A stretch of DNA of 64,000 nt, from the NCBI GenBank assembly GCA_966250335.1, contig CBINGZ010000007.1, positions 1-64,000 on the forward strand, in the 5' to 3' direction. The stretch comes from OLB7 sp966250335. Lineage in GTDB: Bacteria > Bacteroidota > Ignavibacteria > OLB7. The notes under the pieces were generated by a model, which was not told where the DNA came from, ran no database searches, and worked only from the letters and a program-made list of their open reading frames with translations. Position numbers and translations under genes: made by a program. Below, piece by piece: positions 1 through 8,040 of this stretch; position 1 is the first letter of the stretch; each line of letters begins with the position of its first letter.

Positions 1-2
1 CG

Positions 3-908
3 ACGGCTCTCTACTGGCGCCGGGGATGGGAGACCTTCTTCAAGCGCGGGCATCGGGGCTTCAATGCGAAGAACTGGTCGCTGCGCGTGGTCCGGGATTT
101 CGCGCTCAACCGGTTCATTCTCCATCGAAGTCGTCTGCGGTGGCTGACCCACATGCTTCTCATGTGGGGATGCACGCTCGCCTTCGCGATCACGATTCCG
201 CTTGTCTTCGGCTGGCTTCATTTCGAGACGGTCGGCGGCGACATCGATCGGTACCGTGTCTTCGTCTTCGGGTTCCCCACCTTCACCTTTCCCACGGAGT
301 CGCTTCCGGGGTTCTTCCTGTTTCACGGGCTTGTCTGGGCATCGTTCCTCACGATCGCGGGGGTGATGCTGGCGATGGGGCGCAGGGTGAAGGATCATGG
401 GGCCGCGGCGCTCCAGATGTTCGGTGAGGATTTCCTGCCGTTGATCCTCCTCTTCGCCGTGAGCGTGACCGGCCTGATGCTGACCGCGAGCTACACATGG
501 ATGAAGGGATACGGATACGACTTCCTTGCGATCCTCCACGCGATCACCGTGATCTTCACCTTCCTCTGGCTCCCCTTCGGCAAGTTCTTCCACATCTTTC
601 AGCGGCCGGCCCAGCTCGGCGTCGGGTTCTACAAGGATGTGGGATTGCGGGAAGGGATGGCGCGCTGCAACCGCTGCTCGCAGGAGTACGCTTCACAGAT
701 GCATGTCGACGATCTGATCGTCGTGGAGCAGGAGCTCGGCTATGACTACCGGATCGATCATCCCCACGTCGACCATTACCAGCGTATCTGTCCCGCATGT
801 CGCCGGAAGATGCTGGGGCTGGCACAGGGGCGTCTCTGGGAGAGCATCGGACACGATATTCCACTTCCGGAACGAACAGCTCCTCAGTCACCCCCGGGGC
901 CTTCCTGA
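3..908 (+). CDS. Cytochrome-b-like membrane subunit, 5' truncated
   Basis: The reading frame is open from the first bases of the window, so the true start lies upstream; the first possible internal start is GTG at 87. The visible part has about five hydrophobic segments. Four contain or border histidines suited to b-heme ligation: LTHMLLMWG (~141-167), FFLFHGLVW, AILHAITVIF and FFHIFQRP (~587-602). After the last helix the protein continues as a soluble tail with two CxxC pairs (CNRC at ~666, CPAC at ~790), which look like a zinc-ribbon or rubredoxin-like knuckle. It ends 50 bases before the molybdopterin subunit, so it is likely the membrane anchor that passes quinol electrons to the reductase. 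This resembles NarI-type cytochrome b in layout, but I do not recognise a named family. The role is inferred from context. Confidence 0.6.
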   Translation, partial: TALYWRRGWETFFKRGHRGFNAKNWSLRVVRDFALNRFILHRSRLRWLTHMLLMWGCTLAFAITIPLVFGWLHFETVGGDIDRYRVFVFGFPTFTFPTESLPGFFLFHGLVWASFLTIAGVMLAMGRRVKDHGAAALQMFGEDFLPLILLFAVSVTGLMLTASYTWMKGYGYDFLAILHAITVIFTFLWLPFGKFFHIFQRPAQLGVGFYKDVGLREGMARCNRCSQEYASQMHVDDLIVVEQELGYDYRIDHPHVDHYQRICPACRRKMLGLAQGRLWESIGHDIPLPERTAPQSPPGPS

Positions 909-958
909 GCCGCGGATGACTCGCCGGGGCGTGGCCCCCCGGCATCCCTGAGGAACCG

Positions 959-3265
959 GTGTTCCGAACCTCCTTTATCAGAACTATCGCAATGGCAACG
1001 CTTCCCGGAAACCCACTGACCATCATGGAACGGTTCGGGCCCCATCTGGCCCATGCCGAAGGAACCCGCCTGGACTCGGCAAGCGAGCCCGACCGGCTGG
1101 TGAAGACACACTGCTGCTTCTGCGGGCAGCAGTGCGGCATTCAGCTGAAGGTCAAGGATAATATCGTGACCGGATTCGAACCGTGGATGGAGTTCCCCTT
1201 CAACCAGGGAAAACTCTGCCCGAAGGGGGTCAAGCGCTATCTGCAGGGGGCACATCCCGACAGGCTTCTTCACGCCTACCGGCGCGACCCGGGCTCTCCG
1301 GAGGGCTTCGCGCCGATCGGCTATGAGGAGGCGGTCGCCCGGGTAGCCTCGGAGATCGACCGGATCCAGAGCGCCCACGGCCGCGACGCCTTCGCGATTC
1401 TCAGCGGCGCGAGCCTCACGACGGAGAAAACATATCTGATGGGGAAGTTCGCCCATATGTGCCTGCGAACCTCCAACATCGACTACAACGGCCGGCTCTG
1501 CATGGTCAGCGCGGGAGCCGCCAACAAGAAGTCGTTCGGCGTCGATCGGAGCGCAAACCCATGGAGCGATATCGTGAAGGCGGGGGTGATCTGGATCTCC
1601 GGATCGAACGTCGCCGAATGCTCACCGATCACGACAGATTATATCTGGCAGGCGCGCGAGCATGGGGCGAAGATCATCGTCGTCGACCCGCGGGTCACGC
1701 CGATTGCCCGCACCTGCGATCTCTTTCTGCCGATCAGGCCGGGGCGCGATATCGCTCTGTTCAACGGCGTGCTCAACCTGATGATCCGGAACGACTGGAT
1801 CGACCATCAGTTCATCGAGAACCATACCGTCGGGTTCGACGCGGTCGCCGAGCACGTCGCCCAGTGGACGCCGCAGCGGACGGCCCAGGTCACCGGGATC
1901 ACCGAGCGGCTGATACGACAGGCCGCGGAGATGTGGGGGAAGGCGTCGACAAGCTTTCTGCTGCATGCTCGCGGGATCGAACACCATACGCACGGCGTGC
2001 AGAATGTCCTCGGAGCCATCAGTATCGTCCTCGCCTCGGGCCGTATCGGTCGCGAGGGATGCGGGTACGCCACGATTACCGGGCAGGCGAACGGCCAGGG
2101 TGGACGGGAGCATGGGCAGAAGTGCGATCAGCTCCCCGGAGGGCGTGACCTTGGGAACCCCGAGCATCGGGCCTATGTGGCGGGAGTCTGGGGAATGGAG
2201 CCGGAGGAACTTCCCCCCCCCGGGGTCGACGCCTACGAGATCTTCAGAAAGATCGACAGGGGAGAGATCCGGGGACTGCTGAGCATCTGCTTCAACCCGA
2301 TCGTCTCGCTGCCGGACAGCGGATTCGTGCGGGAGATGCTGGAGAAGCTCGAGTTTTATGTCGCGATCGATTTCTTCCTGAACGAGACCGCGCGCCATGC
2401 CGATATCGTTCTTCCCGGATCGCTTCACGAAGAGGACGAGGGGACGGTCACCCAGGTGGAGGGAAGGGTCATCAAGATCAACAAGGCGGTGGATGCCCCG
2501 GGAGACGCCCGTCAGGACTGGATCATCATCCAGGATATCGCCGCGGCACTCAGGCGGGAGAAAGGGTTCACATTCAGATCGCCCCGCGAGATATTCAACG
2601 AACTGCGGGTCGCCTCCAGAGGGGGAATCTGCGACTACAACGGCATCACATACGAACGTATTGAGGCGGAGTACGGCGTCTTCTGGCCATGCCCGACCGA
2701 GGATCATCCCGGCACCCCCCGTCTCTTCGAGCCCGGTTCGTGGAACGTCGTCGCGAAAGGGGCCGGCCCCTTCTATTTCCCCGACGGGAAGGCACGTTTC
2801 AACGTCGCCCCCTATACCCCTCCGGCCGAGGATGTGGACGACGAGTACCCGATCATCCTTACCACGGGAAGGGTCGTCAGTCAGTTCCTCTCCGGAACGC
2901 AGACGCGCAGGATCGGCCCGCTGATGAAGCAGTACCCCGAGCCCCGGATCGAAATGCACCCCCATCTTGCCGGAACGCACGGGTTCACCGACGGGGAGTG
3001 GATCACGGTCGAATCGCGCCGGGGAGCCGTCACGCTCCGGGCGCAGATCGTCAACACGATCCGTCCCGATACGATCTTCGTCCCATATCACTGGTCGGGA
3101 AAGCAGAGCATCAACCGTCTGACGATCTCGGCGCAGGACCCGATCTCGAAAATCCCCGAGTACAAGGTGTGCGCCGTCCGTCTCAGCAGGGCTGCCGGGC
3201 CGCCGGAGGATATCCGCATGGAATCGCGGAGAGGTACCGAGGATCAGGTAAGCGTCAACTACTAG
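959..3265 (+). CDS. Molybdopterin oxidoreductase, Nas/Nap-type nitrate reductase catalytic subunit
   Basis: 768 aa member of the DMSO-reductase superfamily, predicted to reduce nitrate to nitrite. The N-terminal [4Fe-4S] site is C52-x2-C55-x3-C59-x27-C87 (CCFCGQQCG ... KLCPKG). The segment NGRLCMVSA places a cysteine (C181) where Nap, Nas and Cys-type formate dehydrogenases coordinate Mo. The molydop-binding domain starts near TTGRVVSQF (~residue 640). There is no Tat signal, so the enzyme is probably cytoplasmic unless carried by a partner. The start is GTG at 959, supported by GAGGA a few bases upstream; ATG 992 is an alternative that loses no domain. It is followed by the Fe-S subunit after 25 bases. 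The nitrate assignment rests on the NarK neighbours; a formate dehydrogenase or other oxyanion reductase is less likely. Confidence 0.8.
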   Translation: MFRTSFIRTIAMATLPGNPLTIMERFGPHLAHAEGTRLDSASEPDRLVKTHCCFCGQQCGIQLKVKDNIVTGFEPWMEFPFNQGKLCPKGVKRYLQGAHPDRLLHAYRRDPGSPEGFAPIGYEEAVARVASEIDRIQSAHGRDAFAILSGASLTTEKTYLMGKFAHMCLRTSNIDYNGRLCMVSAGAANKKSFGVDRSANPWSDIVKAGVIWISGSNVAECSPITTDYIWQAREHGAKIIVVDPRVTPIARTCDLFLPIRPGRDIALFNGVLNLMIRNDWIDHQFIENHTVGFDAVAEHVAQWTPQRTAQVTGITERLIRQAAEMWGKASTSFLLHARGIEHHTHGVQNVLGAISIVLASGRIGREGCGYATITGQANGQGGREHGQKCDQLPGGRDLGNPEHRAYVAGVWGMEPEELPPPGVDAYEIFRKIDRGEIRGLLSICFNPIVSLPDSGFVREMLEKLEFYVAIDFFLNETARHADIVLPGSLHEEDEGTVTQVEGRVIKINKAVDAPGDARQDWIIIQDIAAALRREKGFTFRSPREIFNELRVASRGGICDYNGITYERIEAEYGVFWPCPTEDHPGTPRLFEPGSWNVVAKGAGPFYFPDGKARFNVAPYTPPAEDVDDEYPIILTTGRVVSQFLSGTQTRRIGPLMKQYPEPRIEMHPHLAGTHGFTDGEWITVESRRGAVTLRAQIVNTIRPDTIFVPYHWSGKQSINRLTISAQDPISKIPEYKVCAVRLSRAAGPPEDIRMESRRGTEDQVSVNY

Positions 3266-3290
3266 CACACGACAACCAGCGGATATCCGT

Positions 3291-3938
3291 ATGCCAGTCC
3301 CAGCAGAGATGGAGTTCTTCATCGACCCGAACCGATGTATCGGATGCGAGTCGTGCGTACAGGCGTGCAGCGAGTGCGACACCCACAAGGGGCATTCGAT
3401 GATTCATCTGGAGTTCGTCGATCGGCGCATGACCGTACAGACCGTTCCGGTCGTCTGCATGCACTGCAACTCGCCGACCTGCGCGGAGGTCTGCCCGGCC
3501 GACGCGATCAAACGGACCGGAGACGGCGTGGTGCAGAGCGCGCGCAAGCCCCGCTGCATCGCGTGCAGCAACTGTGTCATCGCCTGTCCGTTCGGCGTGC
3601 CGAAGATGGAGTCGGAATTGAATCTGATGATGAAATGCGATATGTGCTACGACCGCACATCGATCGGCAAGAAACCGATGTGCGCCTCGGTCTGCCCCAG
3701 CCAGGCGCTCTTCTACGGAACCCGCGATGAGGTTCAGGCACTTCGGCCCCGTTCCATGCCGGTGAATTCCTTCCGGTTCGGCCGTCAGACGATCACGACC
3801 AAGGTGAACATGATGGTACCGCGAACCGATATTCCGGCCTCGATCGATGTCACCGGCTCGTTCGACAACGGGCCGGTCGGCATTACCATCCCGGATGATC
3901 CGTTGCTTGCGGGCATCTATATGCATATCGAGGAGTAG
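3291..3938 (+). CDS. Four-cluster [4Fe-4S] electron-transfer subunit (NrfC/DmsB/NarH-like)
   Basis: 215 aa ferredoxin-type subunit. Four cysteine groups fit four [4Fe-4S] clusters: CIGCESCVQAC near the N-terminus, VCMHCNSPTCAEVCP, CIACSNCVIACP, and CDMCYD with CASVCP. This is the beta-subunit architecture of DmsB, PhsB, NrfC and NarH. It should relay electrons between membrane subunits and the molybdopterin enzyme just upstream. No signal peptide is visible, which agrees with a cytoplasmic catalytic dimer. The C-terminal ~60 residues, after the last cluster, are unlike the short tail of NrfC and may contact the Rieske or cytochrome b protein. The Rieske gene starts 3 bases after its stop. Confidence 0.85.
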   Translation: MPVPAEMEFFIDPNRCIGCESCVQACSECDTHKGHSMIHLEFVDRRMTVQTVPVVCMHCNSPTCAEVCPADAIKRTGDGVVQSARKPRCIACSNCVIACPFGVPKMESELNLMMKCDMCYDRTSIGKKPMCASVCPSQALFYGTRDEVQALRPRSMPVNSFRFGRQTITTKVNMMVPRTDIPASIDVTGSFDNGPVGITIPDDPLLAGIYMHIEE

Positions 3939-3941
3939 ACA

Positions 3942-4490
3942 ATGAGACGCAACGAGAACGAGATGATCAGCACCCCCCCGGACGGACGGCCCGAATCGGA
4001 ACAGCCGCAGTGGAGGCGTGATTTCCCGATCGACTGGCCGCAGGACGAATATGTGGCGCGACGCGACTTCACGAAATTTCTCATCCTCACCAGTCTCGCC
4101 TTTACCGTCGGGCAGTTCTGGATACTCGTACAGAATTTCGCTCGCGCACGTCGGGGGAAATCACCCATCCGTGAAATCGCATCGGTCTCGGCAATTCCGG
4201 TCGGCGGCGCGCAGACGTTCGATTATCCGAACACGCACGACAACTGCATACTGGTGCGTATTACCGACGAGCGATTTATCGCCTACAGCCAGAAATGCAC
4301 CCATCTCTCCTGTCCCGTTCAGCCTCGGCCCGACCTCAATACGCTCCACTGTCCCTGCCACGCGGGAACGTTCGACATGACGACCGGCCGTCCGATATCG
4401 GGGCCCCCCCGGCGTCCCCTCTCCCTGGTGACGCTGGAGATCCGTGGAGAAAAGATCTACGCAACCGGAATCGAGGAGAGAACCGCATGA
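3942..4490 (+). CDS. Membrane-tethered Rieske [2Fe-2S] protein
   Basis: 182 aa. A Rieske cluster is formed by CTHLSC (Cys and His of box 1) and CPCHAGTFD (box 2). The N-terminal half carries one hydrophobic helix (FLILTSLAFTVGQFWILV, ~residues 45-62), preceded by ARRDFTKF, a good match to the twin-arginine motif RRxFxK. The helix is followed by ARARRGK, so charge alone does not settle whether the Rieske domain faces the periplasm or the cytoplasm. Between Fe-S and cytochrome b subunits, a role in quinol oxidation or electron relay to nitrate reductase is the natural inference. Its stop overlaps the next start (ATGA), indicating translational coupling. Confidence 0.88.
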   Translation: MRRNENEMISTPPDGRPESEQPQWRRDFPIDWPQDEYVARRDFTKFLILTSLAFTVGQFWILVQNFARARRGKSPIREIASVSAIPVGGAQTFDYPNTHDNCILVRITDERFIAYSQKCTHLSCPVQPRPDLNTLHCPCHAGTFDMTTGRPISGPPRRPLSLVTLEIRGEKIYATGIEERTA

Positions 4491-4717
4491 CCCGCGCTCC
4501 CTTCACCCGACATCAGAAGACGACGATCGTCTACGGCATGCTCTGCATTGTTCTGGTGCTGGTCGTCCTGCAGCTCTGGCTGCTGACGGCGACGATGAAC
4601 GCCTACCTCGGCGGCGATGAGTCGATCCCGCTTCCGGCCACTCTCGTAAGCCTCGCATGTCTGCTGCTGAATATCGGACTATTCAGGTATCTGCTCCGGC
4701 TCGACAGGGGGCGGTGA
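4487..4717 (+). CDS. Small two-helix membrane protein of the nitrate reductase cluster
   Basis: 76 aa. The start ATG at 4487 overlaps the Rieske stop, which fixes the start. Two hydrophobic helices are visible: residues ~14-36 (IVYGMLCIVLVLVVLQLWLL) and ~48-70 (LPATLVSLACLLLNIGLFRY), joined by a short loop MNAYLGGDES. The C-terminus is basic. It resembles a small domain-of-unknown-function family (I believe DUF6755) found beside Rieske and molybdopterin genes, but I recall this rather than derive it. It is likely an accessory or anchor subunit of the membrane part of the complex. It is the last gene of the run; a 163-base promoter region follows. Confidence 0.7.
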   Translation: MTRAPFTRHQKTTIVYGMLCIVLVLVVLQLWLLTATMNAYLGGDESIPLPATLVSLACLLLNIGLFRYLLRLDRGR

Positions 4718-4783
4718 CCCGGAGACGACGCTCCTATTATTTCAAATTATTCCGATATAAATTTCTTCCGGGAAATTCCGGCA

Positions 4784-4805
4784 GATCATGACATCTGTCA
4801 TGATC
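4784..4805 (+). promoter_or_regulatory. Perfect dyad, CRP/FNR-family operator candidate
   Basis: Two exact 10-base arms, GATCATGACA and TGTCATGATC, flank a 2-base centre. Within them is TGA-N6-TCA, the core of CRP/FNR-family sites. The dyad centre (4794.5) lies about 41 bases before the start point expected from the -10-like TAGTTTG at 4824-4830. That is the position used by class II activators. Inferred role: oxygen- or nitrogen-oxide-responsive activation of the narK genes. Confidence 0.6.
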
Positions 4806-4823
4806 CCTCCCCCCTCTCCTCCC

Positions 4824-4830
4824 TAGTTTG
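4824..4830 (+). promoter_or_regulatory. -10-like element TAGTTTG upstream of the narK pair
   Basis: TAGTTTG followed by CATCC lies 50 bases before the narK start. It matches a TAnnTTG word found upstream of several other genes here (18167, 34211, 51785 and the minus strand at 40672). It is close to the Bacteroidetes -7 consensus TAnnTTTG. Confidence 0.4.
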
Positions 4831-4880
4831 CATCCGTCCCGCCGGGAACAGTCGGCGGGCTCGATCAAACAGGAAAAGCC

Positions 4881-6347
4881 ATGATGACCTCAGAATCGAC
4901 TCTGAAACATCGACCGGTCGGGACCGGAGCAATCGGCACGGACGCTCCACTCCCTTCCGCGAAGAGCTCCCGCTCCATCGCGATCTGGACCCCGGAGGAG
5001 AAAGAATACTGGGAGAAAACCGGTAAGCGGATTGCATATCGCAATCTCTGGATATCGATCCCCGCGCTCATGCTCGCCTTCATCGTCTGGATGGTATGGA
5101 GCGTCGTGGTGATCAGCCTTCCTTCGGTCGGTTTCACCTTCACGACCGATCAACTCTTCTGGCTGGCGGCGATTCCGGGCCTCTCCGGCGCCACGCTCCG
5201 CATCTTCTACTCGTTTCTGGTGCCGATCTTCGGCGGACGGAACTGGACGATGATCAGCACCCTGTCGCTTCTCCTTCCGCTCGGCGGTATTTCCCTGGCG
5301 GTCCAGAATCCCGCCACACCCTACTGGATATTCGCCCTGCTCGCGGTGCTTGCCGGGTTCGGCGGCGGGAACTTCGCGTCGAGCATGGCGAACATCAGCT
5401 TCTTCTTCCCGCGCGCGAAAAAGGGACTGGCTCTCGGTCTGAACGCGGGACTCGGGAACCTGGGGGTCAGCATGGTGCAATTCCTTGTTCCGCTGGTCAT
5501 TGCCGTCCCGATCTTCGGCAGTCTCGGCGGCGACGCGCAGATGATGGAGAAAGGAGGAAGCACGAGCCCGGTCTGGCTGCAGAACGGAACGATGATCTGG
5601 ATCCCCGTCATCCTGGCGGTGGCCGCCGCCGCGTATTTCGGGATGAACAACCTCGATGTCGCCCGTGGCTCCTTCCGCGACCAGGCGATCATTTTCAAAC
5701 GGAAGCATACCTGGCTGATGAGCTGGCTCTATGTGGGAACGTTCGGCTCCTTCATCGGTTACTCGGCCGCGCTTCCGCTCCTTATCAAGACGCAGTTCCC
5801 CGGAGTCGACCCGCTCCAGTATGCGTTCCTCGGCCCCTTGATCGGCGCGGCCGTGCGTCCGCTCGGCGGCTGGCTCTCGGACAACGTCGGGGGAGCACGG
5901 GTGACGTTCTGGAACTTCATGCTGATGGTCGCCGGCGTTCTCGGGCTCATATATTTTCTTGGAGATACGGATGCGCCCGGAGCGTTCGGCGGATTTCTGA
6001 CCTGCTTCCTGATCCTCTTCTTTGCGACCGGAATCGGCAACGGCTCCACGTTCCGGATGATCCCGGTGATCTTCCGTTCCGTGGGAATGAACGGAACCGA
6101 AGGCCGGCCGGAGGAGGTACGTGAGAAGGCGCAACGCGCCGCGGAGAAGGAGTCCGCAGCCGCCATCGGTTTCTCCTCGGCGGTCGCCGCCTACGGCGCA
6201 TTCCTGATCCCGCAGGCCTACTCGATCTCGATCAAGGCAACCGGCGGTATTCAGTCGGCGCTCTATCTCTTCATCGGATTCTATCTGAGCTGCATCGCCG
6301 TCACATGGTGGTTCTATTCCAGACGCAACGCGGAGATCCCGTGCTGA
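4881..6347 (+). CDS. narK: NarK-family MFS transporter, E. coli NarK/NarU-like (NarK2 type)
   Basis: 488 aa major facilitator with about 12 helices. The N-terminal segment WTPEEKEYWEKTGKRIAYRN is typical of respiratory NarK proteins. The nitrate signature GGGNFASSMANISFFFP, followed by KKGLALGLNAGLGNLGVS, matches the nitrate/nitrite antiporter branch. A second GN-rich motif, GIGNGSTFRMIPVIF, precedes the last helices. A charged loop (GRPEEVREKAQRAAEKE) lies between helices 10 and 11. It should exchange external nitrate for cytoplasmic nitrite made by the upstream reductase. A second NarK homologue follows after 34 bases. The promoter region before it contains the CRP/FNR-type dyad. Exact transport mode cannot be read from sequence. 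Confidence 0.88.
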   Translation: MMTSESTLKHRPVGTGAIGTDAPLPSAKSSRSIAIWTPEEKEYWEKTGKRIAYRNLWISIPALMLAFIVWMVWSVVVISLPSVGFTFTTDQLFWLAAIPGLSGATLRIFYSFLVPIFGGRNWTMISTLSLLLPLGGISLAVQNPATPYWIFALLAVLAGFGGGNFASSMANISFFFPRAKKGLALGLNAGLGNLGVSMVQFLVPLVIAVPIFGSLGGDAQMMEKGGSTSPVWLQNGTMIWIPVILAVAAAAYFGMNNLDVARGSFRDQAIIFKRKHTWLMSWLYVGTFGSFIGYSAALPLLIKTQFPGVDPLQYAFLGPLIGAAVRPLGGWLSDNVGGARVTFWNFMLMVAGVLGLIYFLGDTDAPGAFGGFLTCFLILFFATGIGNGSTFRMIPVIFRSVGMNGTEGRPEEVREKAQRAAEKESAAAIGFSSAVAAYGAFLIPQAYSISIKATGGIQSALYLFIGFYLSCIAVTWWFYSRRNAEIPC

Positions 6348-6381
6348 TGAGCGGCGAGGATCGGAGTAGAGAATAACGACA

Positions 6382-7824
6382 ATGGCAAAAAGAACAGACC
6401 TCGCGTCCGGCAAACCCGGGCAGATTATCGCGCCGCGATCCAGTCGCAACACGATAGGAACCGACGGTGCAGCGGGAGATCAGGCTACGACCGGCCCCTC
6501 CGGCGCGCCGAGCCGCGTGCTCTTCCTGTCGAGTGCCGCCTTCACGCTCATGTTCGCCGTCTGGCTGATGTTCGGCGTGCTCGGTATTCCGATCAAGCAG
6601 GAGTTCGGGCTGAGTGATATCCAGCTTGGATGGCTCGCCGCGGCGGCGATTCTCAACGGTTCGCTCTGGCGTCTTGCGTTCGGCATCCTGACCGACCGCT
6701 ACGGCGGACGGATCATGATGACCCTGCTCCTGCTGGTGACCGCGATCCCGACATGGCTGATTATCCATGTGAGCTCGTATACGGGGCTGATGATCTGCGC
6801 GTTCCTTCTCGGGATCGCCGGGAACTCCTTCAGCGTCGGGATCTCATGGAACTCCGCATGGTTTCCGAAGAATCGCCAGGGGTTCGCCCTCGGCGTGCTC
6901 GGCAGCGGTAACGTGGGCGCATCCCTGACGAAACTGATCGGCCCCATGCTGATCACGCTGGTTCCGATAGGAGGATACCTCGGCGGCGCTCTCCCGGGCG
7001 GCTGGCGATTCATCCCCGCGCTCTACGCCGTTCTGCTGACGGCGATGGCCGGCGTCGTATGGCTCGGCACTCCGGCCGTCGACAGGAAGCCGGGCGCCGG
7101 ACGTCCCCTCGGGGAACTGCTCAGGCCGTTGAAGCAGATGCGCGTCTGGCGCTTCAGCTTCTATTATGTGGCGGTGTTCGGGGCCTATGTGGCACTGGCC
7201 TCGACGCTGCCGAAATACTACGTCGATCTCTACGGACTGACACTCAGGGATGCGGCGCTCCTGACGACCCTCTTTATTTTTCCGGCAAGCCTTCTCCGTC
7301 CCCTGGGGGGATGGATCTCCGATCGTCTGGGAGCCCGCCGTGTCATGTACTGGGTCTTCGGGCTGATGACCGTTGCGCTCCTCCTGCTCTCGGCTCCGAA
7401 CGGACATATCGTACTGTATCTCCCCCGGACCGTCGAGGCCGACGGAACGCGCGAGGTGCTGCAGTTTGCCCCCGGCGTCGGCCTGTTTACCATCCTCGTT
7501 GTTCTGCTTGGGGTCGGCATGGGAATAGGGAAGGCGGCGGTCTACAAGCATATCCCGGAATATTTCCCGAACGATGTCGGAGCGGCCGGGGGTCTGGTCG
7601 GCCTCATCGGTGCGCTGGGGGGATTTTTCCTGCCGCCGCTCTTCGCCTACCTCTCCACATGGACGGGCCTTCCGCAGACGATGTTCGCCGTACTTCTGTT
7701 GATCACGTCGGCCGGCTTCATCTGGATGCATCTCACGATCCTGAAGATGCTCCGTGTCGCGAGCCCACATCTGCACAACGAACTCGAAGGACCGGATATC
7801 CCTCTCTCCCTCCGGGGTTCATAA
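6382..7824 (+). CDS. Nitrate/nitrite MFS transporter, NarK1/NrtP type
   Basis: 480 aa major facilitator, about 12 helices, after a ~45-residue polar N-terminus. The nitrate signature GIAGNSFSVGISWNSAWFP, then QGFALGVLGSGNVGASLT, fits the nitrate:proton symport (NarK1/NrtP/NasA-like) branch rather than the branch of its neighbour. The second motif is GIGKAAVYKHIPEYFPNDVGA, where this branch normally has G-x3-GxGNGAVF; the asparagine is replaced by lysine-alanine (GKAAVYK), as in NarK1-type proteins. Co-transcription with the upstream narK is likely given the 34-base gap. A paired NarK1 + NarK2 is typical of denitrifying or nitrate-respiring bacteria. Confidence 0.85.
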   Translation: MAKRTDLASGKPGQIIAPRSSRNTIGTDGAAGDQATTGPSGAPSRVLFLSSAAFTLMFAVWLMFGVLGIPIKQEFGLSDIQLGWLAAAAILNGSLWRLAFGILTDRYGGRIMMTLLLLVTAIPTWLIIHVSSYTGLMICAFLLGIAGNSFSVGISWNSAWFPKNRQGFALGVLGSGNVGASLTKLIGPMLITLVPIGGYLGGALPGGWRFIPALYAVLLTAMAGVVWLGTPAVDRKPGAGRPLGELLRPLKQMRVWRFSFYYVAVFGAYVALASTLPKYYVDLYGLTLRDAALLTTLFIFPASLLRPLGGWISDRLGARRVMYWVFGLMTVALLLLSAPNGHIVLYLPRTVEADGTREVLQFAPGVGLFTILVVLLGVGMGIGKAAVYKHIPEYFPNDVGAAGGLVGLIGALGGFFLPPLFAYLSTWTGLPQTMFAVLLLITSAGFIWMHLTILKMLRVASPHLHNELEGPDIPLSLRGS

Positions 7825-7850
7825 CGGGAAGAGAGTATGATCGATCGCTT

Positions 7851-7873
7851 GCCGCGGCCGGCCGCGGCCTTTG
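7851..7873 (+). terminator. Putative terminator after the nitrate transporters
   Basis: An 18-base GC palindrome (GCCGCGGCC mirrored by GGCCGCGGC) starts 26 bases after the stop and is followed by CTTTGTT. The hairpin is strong but the T-run is short, so this may be rho-independent or only a pause site. Confidence 0.5.
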
Positions 7874-7969
7874 TTATCAAGCCGCCCGCAGGCCCTCTCA
7901 CTCCCTCTCTTGATATCTTCTATACACCCCCTCCCCCTCTCTTTATGCCCCCTTGACACATCCTCCCCG

Positions 7970-7976
7970 AAGTTTG
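7970..7976 (+). promoter_or_regulatory. -10-like AAGTTTG before the outer-membrane channel gene
   Basis: AAGTTTG followed by TATCCGG closely mirrors TAGTTTGCATCCG upstream of narK. A TTGACA lies at 7953-7958, but the 11-base spacing is too short for a standard -35/-10 pair. A C/T-rich tract runs upstream (7885-7970). Confidence 0.3.
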
Positions 7977-8040
7977 TATCCGGAACGAGCGCCTGCCGTC
8001 GCGGAACTCCCCGACCGGCGCACGGAAACCGGGAACAACC

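Noticed and set aside
1622..3388. 588-codon open frame on the minus strand opposite the molybdopterin gene
   Set aside because: Composition is that of an antisense shadow in GC-rich DNA, and the + strand encodes conserved Fe-S and Mo-binding motifs throughout.
7953..7979. TTGACA plus TTGTAT as a standard sigma-70 promoter before 8041
   Set aside because: Spacing of 15 bases is short and the second hexamer is poor; kept only the AAGTTTG element as a weak candidate.
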